Positions 35,932 through 44,509 of a stretch of DNA of 64,000 nt are shown piece by piece. The DNA is taken from the NCBI GenBank assembly GCA_964492615.1, contig CAZBKZ010000004.1:43644-107643 (forward strand), written 5' to 3'. This stretch comes from JAABTH01 sp964492615 (GTDB lineage Bacteria; Bacillota; Dethiobacteria; DTU022). The position numbers and the translations under genes are program-made. The notes below the pieces were generated by a model. That model did no database searches and was not told the DNA's origin. It saw nothing but the letters and a program-made list of their open reading frames with translations. Positions within the stretch are counted from its first letter, which is position 1; every line of letters begins with the position of its first letter.

Positions 35932-37944
35932 ATGAAAAAGCAGATGACGGAAAAACCGAAAGTAGGTGTCTATGTCTGCCACTGCGGGGTTAATATTTCC
36001 GCTACGGTTGATGTGGAAACGGTTGCTGAATACGCGCAGAAACTACCTAATGTTGAAGTGGCGCGTACCTATTCATATATGTGTTCCGATCCCGGCCAGG
36101 CCCTGATCAAGAAAGATATCAGTGAACACGGGCTTAACCGGGTTATTGTGGCCTCCTGTTCACCCCGGATGCATGAACCGACCTTCAGGAAAGCGATCCA
36201 GGAGGCGGGGCTGAACCCCTATTATCTTGAGATGGCAAATATCAGAGAACAGTGTTCCTGGGTGCATGAGGATATGGAAGAGGCCACTGCAAAATCCAAG
36301 AAGCTGGTAGCTGCTGCAGTTGCCAAAGTCAGGCTGCTCGAAGCGCTTGAATCAAAAGAGGTAGATGCCGAGCCGGCAGCCCTGGTGATTGGCGCCGGTA
36401 TTGCCGGTATCCAGGCTGCTCTTGATATTGCCGACGCCGGTTTTAAAGTATACCTGGTTGAAAAAACTCCTTCGGTAGGGGGGCGCATGGCCCAGCTGGA
36501 TAAAACCTTTCCCACCCTCGACTGCTCGGCCTGTATTTTAACCCCTAAAATGGTCGACTGCGCCGGCCACCCCAACATTGAGCTGATGAGCTACTCGGAA
36601 GTTGAGGAGGTCGGCGGTTACATCGGCAACTTTGATGTTAAAGTACGGAAGAAGGCCCGCTATGTGGATTTTGACAAGTGTACCGGTTGCGGTGACTGTG
36701 CTGCCGCCTGCCGGGTAAAAGATCGCTTTCCGAGTGAGTTCGACCAGGGTATGGGTAAACGGTCTGCCATATACCTGCCTTTTCCGCAGGCTGTTCCGGC
36801 CAAGTACACTATTGACCCTGATAATTGCCTTTACCTGAGCAAGGGCAAGTGTGGTAAAGGCCCCAAGTGCCAGGAAGTTTGCCAGGCTGAGGCAATCAAC
36901 TTTGAACAAAAAGATGAAATTGTCGAATTCAGGGTCGGGGCGATTATTGTTGCAACCGGGTTTGATACCTTCGATGCATCGCGCAAGCCGGAATATGGTT
37001 ACAACGATTATCCGAACGTTATCACCGGGATGGAAATGGAAAGGCTCGTTTCCGCCTCGGGTCCGACCGGCGGCAAAGTTAAAATATTTAACGGCGAAGA
37101 AGAAATTGAGCCAAAGGAAGTGGCTTTCATCAAGTGTGTCGGTTCCCGTGATGCCAGTGTGGGTAACGAATACTGCTCGCGTGTTTGCTGTATGTATACA
37201 GCCAAGCAGGCCCACCTGATCAGGGATAAGATACCCGATGCCAACATTCGCATTTATTACATGGACGTTAGGGCTTTTGGTAAGGGCTTTGAAGAGTTTT
37301 ATGACCGGGTCCGCCGTGAAAATGTCCGTTATATCAGGGGCAACCCATCGGAAATATTCAAACGGGGCAACAAGCTGGTGGTTAAAGCTGAGGATACCCT
37401 GACAGCAACCCCCCTTGAAGATGAGGTCGACCTGGTTGTTCTCGGCGTTGGCCTGGAACCGCGTTCTGATATGCGGGAGATTATGGACCTGCTGCGCCTG
37501 TCGCAGTCTCCCGACAGGTTCTTCCTTGAAGCGCATCCCAAGCTGCGCCCGGTTGATACGGCAACAGAAGGGGTCTTCCTTGCCGGCTGCTGCCAGGGGC
37601 CAAAGGATATCCCCGATACGGTAGCCCAGGCCAAGGGGGCCGCTTCATCGGCAATGATTCCCCTGGCCAGGGGCAAGGTAATGATCAGCGCCCAGGTAGC
37701 AGTTGTTGATGAAGCAACCTGCAGGGGTTGTGGATTCTGTGTTAACATCTGCCCTTACTCAGCCATTGAGTTGGTTACCGTGAACCGTTTTGGTCACGAG
37801 GTTGAAGTGGCCAGGGTTAACGAAGCGCTCTGCAAGGGCTGCGGCTCATGTTCGGCTGGGTGCCTTTCTGATTCAATCCAGCCCAAGTCATTCCGTGACC
37901 GGCAGATTCTGCCGCAGATCGCTGCACTGGGGGTATTAAAATGA
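35932..37944 (+). CDS. hdrA: HdrA-like flavin and iron-sulfur subunit
   Basis: A 670-residue protein holding the likely bifurcating FAD of heterodisulfide-reductase-like complexes. N-terminal CHCGVNIS; the FAD site VIGAGIAGIQAALDIADAG with the VEKTPSVGGRMAQLD continuation and DCSACILTPKM; a first ferredoxin motif CTGCGDCAAACRV near residue 245; and two C-terminal [4Fe-4S] motifs, CRGCGFCVNICPYS and CKGCGSCSAGCLS. GGGAGG directly abuts the first ATG, so an ATG 12 bases later may be the real start. The next gene overlaps by 4 bases, as expected for a complex with MvhD/FlxD. Confidence 0.92.
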   Translation: MKKQMTEKPKVGVYVCHCGVNISATVDVETVAEYAQKLPNVEVARTYSYMCSDPGQALIKKDISEHGLNRVIVASCSPRMHEPTFRKAIQEAGLNPYYLEMANIREQCSWVHEDMEEATAKSKKLVAAAVAKVRLLEALESKEVDAEPAALVIGAGIAGIQAALDIADAGFKVYLVEKTPSVGGRMAQLDKTFPTLDCSACILTPKMVDCAGHPNIELMSYSEVEEVGGYIGNFDVKVRKKARYVDFDKCTGCGDCAAACRVKDRFPSEFDQGMGKRSAIYLPFPQAVPAKYTIDPDNCLYLSKGKCGKGPKCQEVCQAEAINFEQKDEIVEFRVGAIIVATGFDTFDASRKPEYGYNDYPNVITGMEMERLVSASGPTGGKVKIFNGEEEIEPKEVAFIKCVGSRDASVGNEYCSRVCCMYTAKQAHLIRDKIPDANIRIYYMDVRAFGKGFEEFYDRVRRENVRYIRGNPSEIFKRGNKLVVKAEDTLTATPLEDEVDLVVLGVGLEPRSDMREIMDLLRLSQSPDRFFLEAHPKLRPVDTATEGVFLAGCCQGPKDIPDTVAQAKGAASSAMIPLARGKVMISAQVAVVDEATCRGCGFCVNICPYSAIELVTVNRFGHEVEVARVNEALCKGCGSCSAGCLSDSIQPKSFRDRQILPQIAALGVLK

Positions 37945-38372
37945 GCGCGAACTATGAACCGAACATTGTAGCATTTCTCTGTAACTGGTGTTCTTATGCC
38001 GGAGCAGACCTGGCCGGCACCAGCCGGGTTCATTATCCGGCTAATATCCAGGTGATCCGGGTTATGTGTTCAGGCAGGGTTAATCCCCTTTATGTGATGA
38101 ATGCTCTCCAGCAGGGTGCCGACGGGGTTCTTGTTTCCGGTTGTCATCCCGGCGACTGCCATTATATGGAAGGTAATTTTTATGCCAGACGCCGCCTGGG
38201 CATGCTTAAAGACCTGATGGAATATGTTGGAGTCGACCCGCGCAGGTTTCACATGAGCTGGGTTTCTGCTTCCGAGGGGCACAAGTGGAAGGAAGTAGTT
38301 GAAAAAACTGTAGAAGACGCACGCGAAGCCGGACCCTTTGAAGGATTCAGGCGCCGGCAGATTGACTGGTAG
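37941..38372 (+). CDS. flxD: MvhD/FlxD-like iron-sulfur subunit
   Basis: A 143-residue protein of the MvhD family (methyl-viologen-reducing hydrogenase delta). Cys residues are placed as in the family: FLCNWCSYAGAD, VMCSGRV and GCHPGDCHYMEGN. It carries a [2Fe-2S] cluster and docks an electron-donating module onto HdrA. No hydrogenase genes follow; the following iron-sulfur and FAD/NAD genes match the Flx arrangement instead, so FlxD is the better name. ATG overlaps the hdrA stop (ATGA). Confidence 0.88.
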   Translation: MSANYEPNIVAFLCNWCSYAGADLAGTSRVHYPANIQVIRVMCSGRVNPLYVMNALQQGADGVLVSGCHPGDCHYMEGNFYARRRLGMLKDLMEYVGVDPRRFHMSWVSASEGHKWKEVVEKTVEDAREAGPFEGFRRRQIDW

Positions 38373-38387
38373 GAGGGGTAATAGAAA

Positions 38388-39368
38388 ATGGATCTGGAAC
38401 AATTACGCAAAACTGCGGCAGAAGTTGTGGCCCGTGAAGATGTTAAGTACCTGATCGGCTGGAAAAAAGGTTCTTACGGGTACAGGGTTGCCCCGGTTTT
38501 TGTCGAAGATGCCACAGGCGCTGCAGAGCTGCTCTTTTCGCCCCTCTGCACTGCCAACCTGGCTACGTACCTGACCCTGGTTGAAAAAAGACCGCTTCCG
38601 CGTGGACAGGAAGAAGATAAAAGAAAGGTTGCTCTCCTTGTAAAGGGGTGTGACAGTCGCGCTGTTGCCCAGCTGATTGTTGAACACGGGGTAAAGCGCG
38701 ATCAGGTTTTAATTATCGGCTGTCCCTGTCCGGGGGTTATAGATACCGCCAGGCTTGCTGAAAAATATCCGGAAAGCGAAACTCCGGCCGAGGTAAAATG
38801 GAATGGCGAGAACTTTATTCTTCTTAACAACGGTGAAACTGTTGAGCTGCCGCGTGAAGAAGTGATTTCCGAAAAATGCCGTTTCTGCCGCTACCCCAAT
38901 CCCGTGGTCAGCGATATTATGATCGGTGACAATGTTGAAGTGTGGGAAGCGGAAGAGGATAGCGGTGTTGAGGAAATTGAAAATAAAAGTATGGAAGAAC
39001 GCTGGGATTACTGGGAAGATCAGTTCTCCCACTGTGTGCGTTGTTACAGCTGCCGGAATGTTTGTCCACTCTGCTACTGCCAGGACTGCATTCTCGACCG
39101 TCTTAATCCTACCTGGGTAAATCGTGCGGTCAACTTTTCCGAGAACACAGCTTTTAACATTGCCCGGGCCTTCCACCTGGCCGGTCGCTGTATTGAATGC
39201 GGCGAATGCGAGCGGGTTTGCCCGGCGAATATACCCCTGGGCAAACTGAACAGGAAAATGGCCAGGGAAGTTCGGGAAAAATATGGTTTTGAGCCGGGAG
39301 TAGATCCCGATGCCGAACCGTTCCAGGCCAGCTTTAAGCCTGATGATCCCGATGACTTTATCCTGTAG
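38388..39368 (+). CDS. Iron-sulfur protein, Flx/RnfC-like module of the Hdr operon
   Basis: A 326-residue soluble protein. A first half related to the F420-hydrogenase beta-subunit or Flx proteins contains ALLVKGCDSRAVAQLI and IIGCPCPGVID, then KCRFCRYPNP. The C-terminal part has two [4Fe-4S] motif groups: CVRCYSCRNVCPLCYCQDC and CIECGECERVCPANIPLG. Its position between FlxD and a second iron-sulfur protein matches FlxC or FlxB of Flx-Hdr complexes; which of the two it is was not resolved. AGGAGGGG precedes the ATG. Confidence 0.72.
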   Translation: MDLEQLRKTAAEVVAREDVKYLIGWKKGSYGYRVAPVFVEDATGAAELLFSPLCTANLATYLTLVEKRPLPRGQEEDKRKVALLVKGCDSRAVAQLIVEHGVKRDQVLIIGCPCPGVIDTARLAEKYPESETPAEVKWNGENFILLNNGETVELPREEVISEKCRFCRYPNPVVSDIMIGDNVEVWEAEEDSGVEEIENKSMEERWDYWEDQFSHCVRCYSCRNVCPLCYCQDCILDRLNPTWVNRAVNFSENTAFNIARAFHLAGRCIECGECERVCPANIPLGKLNRKMAREVREKYGFEPGVDPDAEPFQASFKPDDPDDFIL

Positions 39369-39379
39369 AGGTGGGTGAT

Positions 39380-40393
39380 ATGTCAGCGATGCTGTTAAAT
39401 AAGGAAAAATGGCCTGATTTTATCGGAAAACTGACCGGAAAAACCATATGGGCGCCGGGCGGTGAAGGCGAAGCGCTTCGTTTTACCCCGGTAGCAGAGG
39501 GTGAAACACCGCAGCTGTCTTATCGTAACACCAGGGTGCCGCCAAAAAGCATCCTTTTCCCCCAGACCGAAACCATGTATCGTTTTCAGCTGGGCGACGT
39601 GGAAATGGAAACCCCGCAGCTGGAAGAGGAAGCAATTATTCTCGGTCTTCGACCCTGCGATGCCAGGGCGGGTTCCATCGTGGAAAAATTATTCCGCTGG
39701 GATGTAGACGATCCTTACTATCTAAAAAGGCGCGAGCTGGTAACCTTGGTTGGGCTTGCCTGTAATGATCCGGGCTTAAACTGTTTCTGCACTTCGGTTG
39801 GTGGCGGACCTGCTTCCACTGAAGGGCTCGACCTGCTGATGGTTGATCTGGGAGATAAATACCTGCTTGAAGTTGTAACTCCCAAGGGCGAAGATCTGGT
39901 TGACTCAGTAAAAGAGCTTCTTGAAGAAGCAGATGATGCCTCGTTAAAATTGAAAACAGATGCTGTTAACGAAGCGGAGGCAAAAATCAAGCGCACGGTT
40001 GATCCTGAAAATATAGCGCAGGGGCTGCCCTCTCTCTGGGAAGACCCGCTCTGGCAGAAAGTATCTGCTTCCTGCCTGGGTTGCGGAACCTGTACCTACC
40101 TCTGCCCGACCTGCCACTGCTTCGATATCCAGGATGAAACAGAAGGCTTCGAGGCCAGGCGCTGCCGGATGTGGGACTCGTGCATGTTTGAAGAATACAC
40201 CCTTCATACTTCGGGGCATAACCCCCGGCCTACCAGGCGCGAGCGAACCAGGAACCGCATTAACCACAAGTATAACTATTACGTTGAAAAGTTCGATGTA
40301 ATAGCCTGTGTCGGCTGCGGCCGCTGTATTAACCTCTGCCCTGTCAATATCGACATAGTTGAAATTCTCAGGCAGGTAAAGGAGGCGTTGTGA
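39380..40393 (+). CDS. 4Fe-4S dicluster protein (AsrA / FlxB-like)
   Basis: A 337-residue protein. The N-terminal 215 residues resemble anaerobic sulfite reductase subunit A and hydrogenase beta-subunit-like proteins (SILFPQTETMYRF, IILGLRPCDARAG, CFCTSVGGGP). The C-terminal part holds CLGCGTCTYLCPTCHCFD and CVGCGRCINLCPVNID ferredoxin motifs. In Flx-Hdr systems such proteins connect NADH oxidation by the FlxA-like subunit to the MvhD-like entry point. The ATG at 39380 after GAGGTGGG is preferred over a GTG at 39371. It overlaps the next gene by one base. Confidence 0.75.
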   Translation: MSAMLLNKEKWPDFIGKLTGKTIWAPGGEGEALRFTPVAEGETPQLSYRNTRVPPKSILFPQTETMYRFQLGDVEMETPQLEEEAIILGLRPCDARAGSIVEKLFRWDVDDPYYLKRRELVTLVGLACNDPGLNCFCTSVGGGPASTEGLDLLMVDLGDKYLLEVVTPKGEDLVDSVKELLEEADDASLKLKTDAVNEAEAKIKRTVDPENIAQGLPSLWEDPLWQKVSASCLGCGTCTYLCPTCHCFDIQDETEGFEARRCRMWDSCMFEEYTLHTSGHNPRPTRRERTRNRINHKYNYYVEKFDVIACVGCGRCINLCPVNIDIVEILRQVKEAL

Positions 40394-41238
40394 TGTCTGA
40401 AACTAACCCTTATATCCCCTATACGGCTACTGTTGAGGAAACCTGGTATGAAACCGGCGGCGATCGTTGTATTAAAACATTTAAGGTTGTTTTCGATGAT
40501 CCCGCTGTTCGTGAAAACTGGAGTCACAAACCGGGCCAGTGTGCCATGATTGGTGTGCTGGGGGTAGGAGAAAGCATGATCTCCATCTCCAGTTCACCGA
40601 CAGAAGGAGACTTCCTGCGCTTTTCAGTGATGCGAATGGGCAAGGTAACGCAAGCTCTACATCAGCTTGAAGCCGGTGATACGATGATGATCCGCGGTCC
40701 TTACGGCAACAGTTTTCCAGTTGAAGAGTGGCGCGGTAAAAAAATCCTCACTGTTGGTGGTGGAGTCGGCCAGGCCCCGCTTCGTCCAATTGTGGAATAT
40801 GTCAGGGCCAACCGGGACCAGTATGCCGGGCTGACCATGATCTACGGAGCCCGCACATCGGGTGACCTCTGTTTCAAAGGCGAATTTGAAGAAATGAGCA
40901 GTTGCGATGACCTCTCCTGTCATCTTACCATCGATGTGGAAGAAGAGGACTGGGGCCACAATGTCGGTTTTGTTCCCCAGATGCTTCTTGATCTAAACCC
41001 TTCTCCGGATAATACCATCGTAATTACCTGCGGGCCACCGATCATGATCAGGTTTGTTCTCGAAAACCTGAAAAAACTTGGTTTCGAGGATGAGCAAATT
41101 TATACAACCCTGGAAAACCGCATGAAATGCGGCATCGGCAAATGCGGACGCTGTAATGCCGGGGGCATGTATGTATGCAAGGATGGCCCGGTATTCAGTT
41201 ACGCCGTATTAAAAGAAATACCCGAGGCTTTTGCCTGA
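40393..41238 (+). CDS. flxA: FlxA-like FAD/NAD(P)-binding subunit
   Basis: A 281-residue ferredoxin-reductase-type protein, of the kind seen in PyrK, AsrB, NADH-dependent hydrogenases and FlxA. FAD-binding beta barrel: ISISSSPTEGDFLRFSVM; NAD(P) domain: ILTVGGGVGQAPLRPIVEY and CGPPIMIRFVLENL; C-terminal [2Fe-2S] site: CGIGKCGRCNAGGMYVC. It would oxidise NADH or reduce NAD+ for the complex. ATG overlaps the previous stop, and GGAGG precedes it by 7 nt. A strong terminator follows. Confidence 0.85.
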   Translation: MSETNPYIPYTATVEETWYETGGDRCIKTFKVVFDDPAVRENWSHKPGQCAMIGVLGVGESMISISSSPTEGDFLRFSVMRMGKVTQALHQLEAGDTMMIRGPYGNSFPVEEWRGKKILTVGGGVGQAPLRPIVEYVRANRDQYAGLTMIYGARTSGDLCFKGEFEEMSSCDDLSCHLTIDVEEEDWGHNVGFVPQMLLDLNPSPDNTIVITCGPPIMIRFVLENLKKLGFEDEQIYTTLENRMKCGIGKCGRCNAGGMYVCKDGPVFSYAVLKEIPEAFA

Positions 41239-41260
41239 TAATTTCAAAACCAGACTGCAG

Positions 41261-41291
41261 GCGGGGCAGGATTAAACTGCCCCGCTTTTTT
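41261..41291 (+). terminator. Rho-independent terminator of the Hdr/Etf operon
   Basis: GCGGGGCAG and CTGCCCCGC arms around a 7-nt loop, followed by six Ts, 23 nt after the FlxA-like stop. Confidence 0.95.
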
Positions 41292-41348
41292 GATCGTCAA
41301 ACCGTTCCCCGGTTTGTTCTGTAACAGCGCTCCCGAGCCTTTCAGCAC

Positions 41349-41377
41349 TTGTTACCAACCCGCTATTGTGCTAATAT
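41349..41377 (+). promoter_or_regulatory. Sigma-A-type promoter for the RseC-like gene
   Basis: TTGTTA (41349-41354) and TAATAT (41372-41377), separated by 17 nt, with TGC just before the -10 (an extended -10). Confidence 0.6.
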
Positions 41378-41406
41378 CTATTTAACTTACGGGGAGGTTG
41401 TTAACA

Positions 41407-41880
41407 GTGGAACAGTACGGTCTGGTAACCGAAACAAGAGGCGAAACAGCCCTGGTAAACCTGCAGCGTCACCTGGTATGTGAAAGCTGCGGTCGCTGTG
41501 GTTTACTGAGCGGCTCGAATAAAAGAGAAATAATCGTGGAAGCCCTCAATCCCATCCAGGCCGGGGAAGGGCAGCGTGTGTTGCTGGAATCGGATGACCG
41601 TCAGGTTCTGTTTATATCTTTCATTCTATACCTTGTTCCAGCCCTGGCTCTGGTAGCCGGAATTGTTCTCTGGCTTACTGTAGTTACACCCTTTTTGGGG
41701 CTGCAGGGCAGTCAGGAACTGCCGGCCGTGGGAGCAGGCCTGCTGCTGATGCTGATTGTTTTTCTCTGTGCCAGAATCTGGGACAGGCGGGTTAAAGATA
41801 ATCCCGACTATAAGCCGGTGATTACTGCCCTGCTGAAAGATGAACCTGTAACAATCGACCGGTGTGAGGATGAAGAATAA
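41407..41880 (+). CDS. SoxR-reducing system RseC-like protein
   Basis: A 157-residue RseC/MucC-family membrane protein. The N-terminal soluble domain has a Cys cluster in HLVCESCGRCGLLSG and the QAGEGQRVLLESDD segment. Two helices follow (about 77-100 and 107-128). The family reduces SoxR or affects the envelope and is linked with Rnf complexes in other species, but no Rnf genes are in view. The GTG at 41407 is nine bases after GGGGAGG. A TTG at 41398 overlaps that site. Confidence 0.82.
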   Translation: MEQYGLVTETRGETALVNLQRHLVCESCGRCGLLSGSNKREIIVEALNPIQAGEGQRVLLESDDRQVLFISFILYLVPALALVAGIVLWLTVVTPFLGLQGSQELPAVGAGLLLMLIVFLCARIWDRRVKDNPDYKPVITALLKDEPVTIDRCEDEE

Positions 41881-41933
41881 AAAGTTTTTTATAAATAAAT
41901 GCCATAATAATATTTTATACAGGAGGGAATCAG

Positions 41934-42959
41934 ATGACGAAAAAATACAACGTAGCGGTAGTCGGGGCAACCGGGATGGTTGGCCGCAAAATGATTGAGG
42001 TATTACTGGAACGCAGCTTTCCAATCAATGAACTTAAACTTCTTGCTTCCCATCGTTCGGCAAACAGCCAAATTGAAGCAGGCGGAAAAACATATACCGT
42101 GGAAGAACTGGTTCCCGATTCTTTTACAGGTGTTGATTATGCCTTTTTCAGCGCCGGTGGCGATATCAGCAAGCAGTTTGCCCCCGAAGCGGTTAAACGC
42201 GGCACCGTGGTAATCGATAACAGTAATGCCTTCCGCATGGATGAGGGGATGCCCCTGGTGGTGCCCGAGGTCAACCCCGGTGAAGCCTTTAAACATAAGG
42301 GCATAATATCCAACCCGAACTGTTCAACTATCCAGATGGTTGTTGCTTTGCAGCCTCTGCAGAAAGCTGCCGGCATCAAACGGGTTGTTGCCGCCACCTA
42401 CCAGGCTGTCTCGGGAGCAGGTAAAGAAGCTGTCGATGAACTGTTCGAGCAAACCCGTGCTTACCTGGCCGGGGAACCGGTTCCGGCAGAAAGAGTTCCC
42501 CACAAGGGAGCACGGCGCAATTACCAACTGGCTTTTAACTGTGTGCCCCAGATAGATGTATTTGTCGAGGACGGCTACAGCAAGGAAGAAATGAAAATGA
42601 TCAACGAAACCAGGAAAATCATGGCTCTTCCCGACCTTCCTGTCACCACCACCACGGTCAGGCTGCCGGTGGTAACCGGTCATTCCTTAGCGGTTAACGT
42701 GGAGCTGGAAAAGCCTCTGAGCGCCGACCAGGCGCGTAAAATTCTTTCCGAAGCTCCCGGTATAGTAGTGCTTGATGATCCAGACCAACTGGTTTACCCT
42801 ATGCCGCTCGATGCCGCCGACGATGATGCAGTATTTGTAGGCCGTATCCGCCCCGATTACTCCGTGGCGAACGGTCTAAACCTCTGGGTTGTTGCGGACA
42901 ATATACGCAAGGGAGCGGCTACAAACTCGATCCAGATTGCCGAACTGCTAATTAAATAA
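41934..42959 (+). CDS. asd: Aspartate-semialdehyde dehydrogenase
   Basis: A 341-residue enzyme reducing aspartyl phosphate to the semialdehyde for lysine, threonine and methionine. NADP fold: VVGATGMVGRKMIEVL; catalytic Cys in ISNPNCSTIQMV; AATYQAVSGAGK; His in PVVTGHSLAVN. CAGGAGGG precedes the ATG. It supplies hom (8274-9563). Confidence 0.97.
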   Translation: MTKKYNVAVVGATGMVGRKMIEVLLERSFPINELKLLASHRSANSQIEAGGKTYTVEELVPDSFTGVDYAFFSAGGDISKQFAPEAVKRGTVVIDNSNAFRMDEGMPLVVPEVNPGEAFKHKGIISNPNCSTIQMVVALQPLQKAAGIKRVVAATYQAVSGAGKEAVDELFEQTRAYLAGEPVPAERVPHKGARRNYQLAFNCVPQIDVFVEDGYSKEEMKMINETRKIMALPDLPVTTTTVRLPVVTGHSLAVNVELEKPLSADQARKILSEAPGIVVLDDPDQLVYPMPLDAADDDAVFVGRIRPDYSVANGLNLWVVADNIRKGAATNSIQIAELLIK

Positions 42960-43055
42960 GCAATCAGCCGGGTTGTGCCTGTCCTGGAAAAGGGGGCAAA
43001 TCCGGCTTTTTTACCGAACACGATTAGCCGGAATAATAAACCAGGGAGGATTAAG

Positions 43056-44438
43056 ATGAAAACCATTATTAAGAACGGAACTGTGGTAACCGCCTCCGAC
43101 ATTTACCAGGCTGATGTCGTTATCGAAGACGAAAAAATTGTAGCTATCGGAAGTACAGACAAGCGGGAAGGTGAAAATGTTATTGATGCCTCGGGAAAGC
43201 TAATTTTTCCGGGGGCCATTGATGTGCATACCCATCTCGACATGCCCTTCGGCGGGACGGTAACTGCCGATGATTTCACCACTGGCACCATTGCCGCCGC
43301 TGCCGGCGGTACTACCACTATTATTGACTATGCCCTGCAAACCCCCGGCCATTCCCTGGCCGAAGCGCTTCAAAACTGGCATGAAAAGGCCGACGGAAAA
43401 TGTGCTGTTGATTACGGGTTTCATGTGGCCGTTACCGATTTGAACGATGCCGTTATGGCAGAAATTCCCGAACTGATCGGCAGAGGTTACCCTTCCTACA
43501 AGGTTTTTATGGCTTACAAGGGTGTTTTTCAGGTAGACGACAGCACCCTGCTTACGGTTCTCAGGCAGGCCGGAGCCGCAGGCGGTCTGGTCCTGGTTCA
43601 TGCCGAAAACGGTGATATTATCGACCTGCTGACCAGGGAAATGCTGGCCAGGGGAGAAACAACACCTCTTCACCATGCCCTGAGCCGTCCGCCCCAGGCC
43701 GAAGAAGAAGCAGTGAATCGCTATATCACCCTGGCTGCTTTAAGCGGGTCGCCTGCCTATATTGTTCACCTTAGCGATGCAACAGCCCTCGGTCGCCTGG
43801 CCGAAGCCCGCTTGCAGGGATTACCCATCTATGCAGAAACTTGTCCCCAGTATCTTTTTCTTGATATCGAAAGATATAACGAACCTGGTTTCAACGGGGC
43901 AAAGTATGTAATGTCTCCGCCCCTCCGCGAACCGGGTAACGAAGAATATTTATGGAACGGTCTTGATTCCGGCAATCTCCAGGTTGTCGCATCCGACCAC
44001 TGTTCCTTTAACATGAAAGGCCAGAAAGAACTGGGCCGCGATGATTTTTCCAAGATCCCGAACGGGGCCCCGGGAGTAGAAACCCGCGTTCAGCTGCTCT
44101 TCGCCGGTGGTGTAATGGAAAACCGGATCAGCGTAAACAAATTTGTTGACCTGGTAAGCACCGCTCCGGCCAAGCTGTTCGGCCTTTATCCCCGCAAAGG
44201 GGCGCTGGCTATTGGCAGTGATGCCGACCTGGTAGTTTTTGATCCCGATGCCGATTTCACAATCAGTGCCGAAAAACAGTTCCAAAACGTAGATTATAAC
44301 CCCTACGAGGGTTTCAAAGGCAAGGGAGTGCCGCTCAAAGTCTTTTCACGCGGCAAGCTTATTTTTGATGACGGCCGCTATACCGGCAGTAAAGGGCACG
44401 GCTGCTTTTTGCCCCGCAAACCCTTTTCTGCACTTTAG
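43056..44438 (+). CDS. hydA: Dihydropyrimidinase / hydantoinase
   Basis: A 460-residue metal-dependent amidohydrolase. Metal ligands and hallmark segments: DVHTHLDMPFGG, SYKVFMAYKGVFQ with the probable carboxylated Lys, HAENGDII, HLSDATALGRL and ASDHCSFNM. It hydrolyses dihydropyrimidines or hydantoins; which one cannot be said. The ATG at 43056 is preceded by AGGGAGG; a longer in-frame start at 42975 crosses the gap after asd and lacks a site. No pyrimidine catabolic partners adjoin it. Confidence 0.85.
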   Translation: MKTIIKNGTVVTASDIYQADVVIEDEKIVAIGSTDKREGENVIDASGKLIFPGAIDVHTHLDMPFGGTVTADDFTTGTIAAAAGGTTTIIDYALQTPGHSLAEALQNWHEKADGKCAVDYGFHVAVTDLNDAVMAEIPELIGRGYPSYKVFMAYKGVFQVDDSTLLTVLRQAGAAGGLVLVHAENGDIIDLLTREMLARGETTPLHHALSRPPQAEEEAVNRYITLAALSGSPAYIVHLSDATALGRLAEARLQGLPIYAETCPQYLFLDIERYNEPGFNGAKYVMSPPLREPGNEEYLWNGLDSGNLQVVASDHCSFNMKGQKELGRDDFSKIPNGAPGVETRVQLLFAGGVMENRISVNKFVDLVSTAPAKLFGLYPRKGALAIGSDADLVVFDPDADFTISAEKQFQNVDYNPYEGFKGKGVPLKVFSRGKLIFDDGRYTGSKGHGCFLPRKPFSAL

Positions 44439-44509
44439 TGTTAGCAGAATAACTTTGCATAACGCCGGCCGCACTCGCCGGATCGTTTAGCTTAAGGAGG
44501 AAACCCTGG

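Noticed and set aside
36538..37536. A 332-codon open frame on the minus strand opposite hdrA
   Set aside because: It is the shadow of a strongly supported gene, has no recognisable domain and lies inside a GC-rich coding strand.
42975..43055. N-terminal extension of the dihydropyrimidinase
   Set aside because: It lacks a ribosome binding site and is not family-like; the ATG at 43056 has AGGGAGG.
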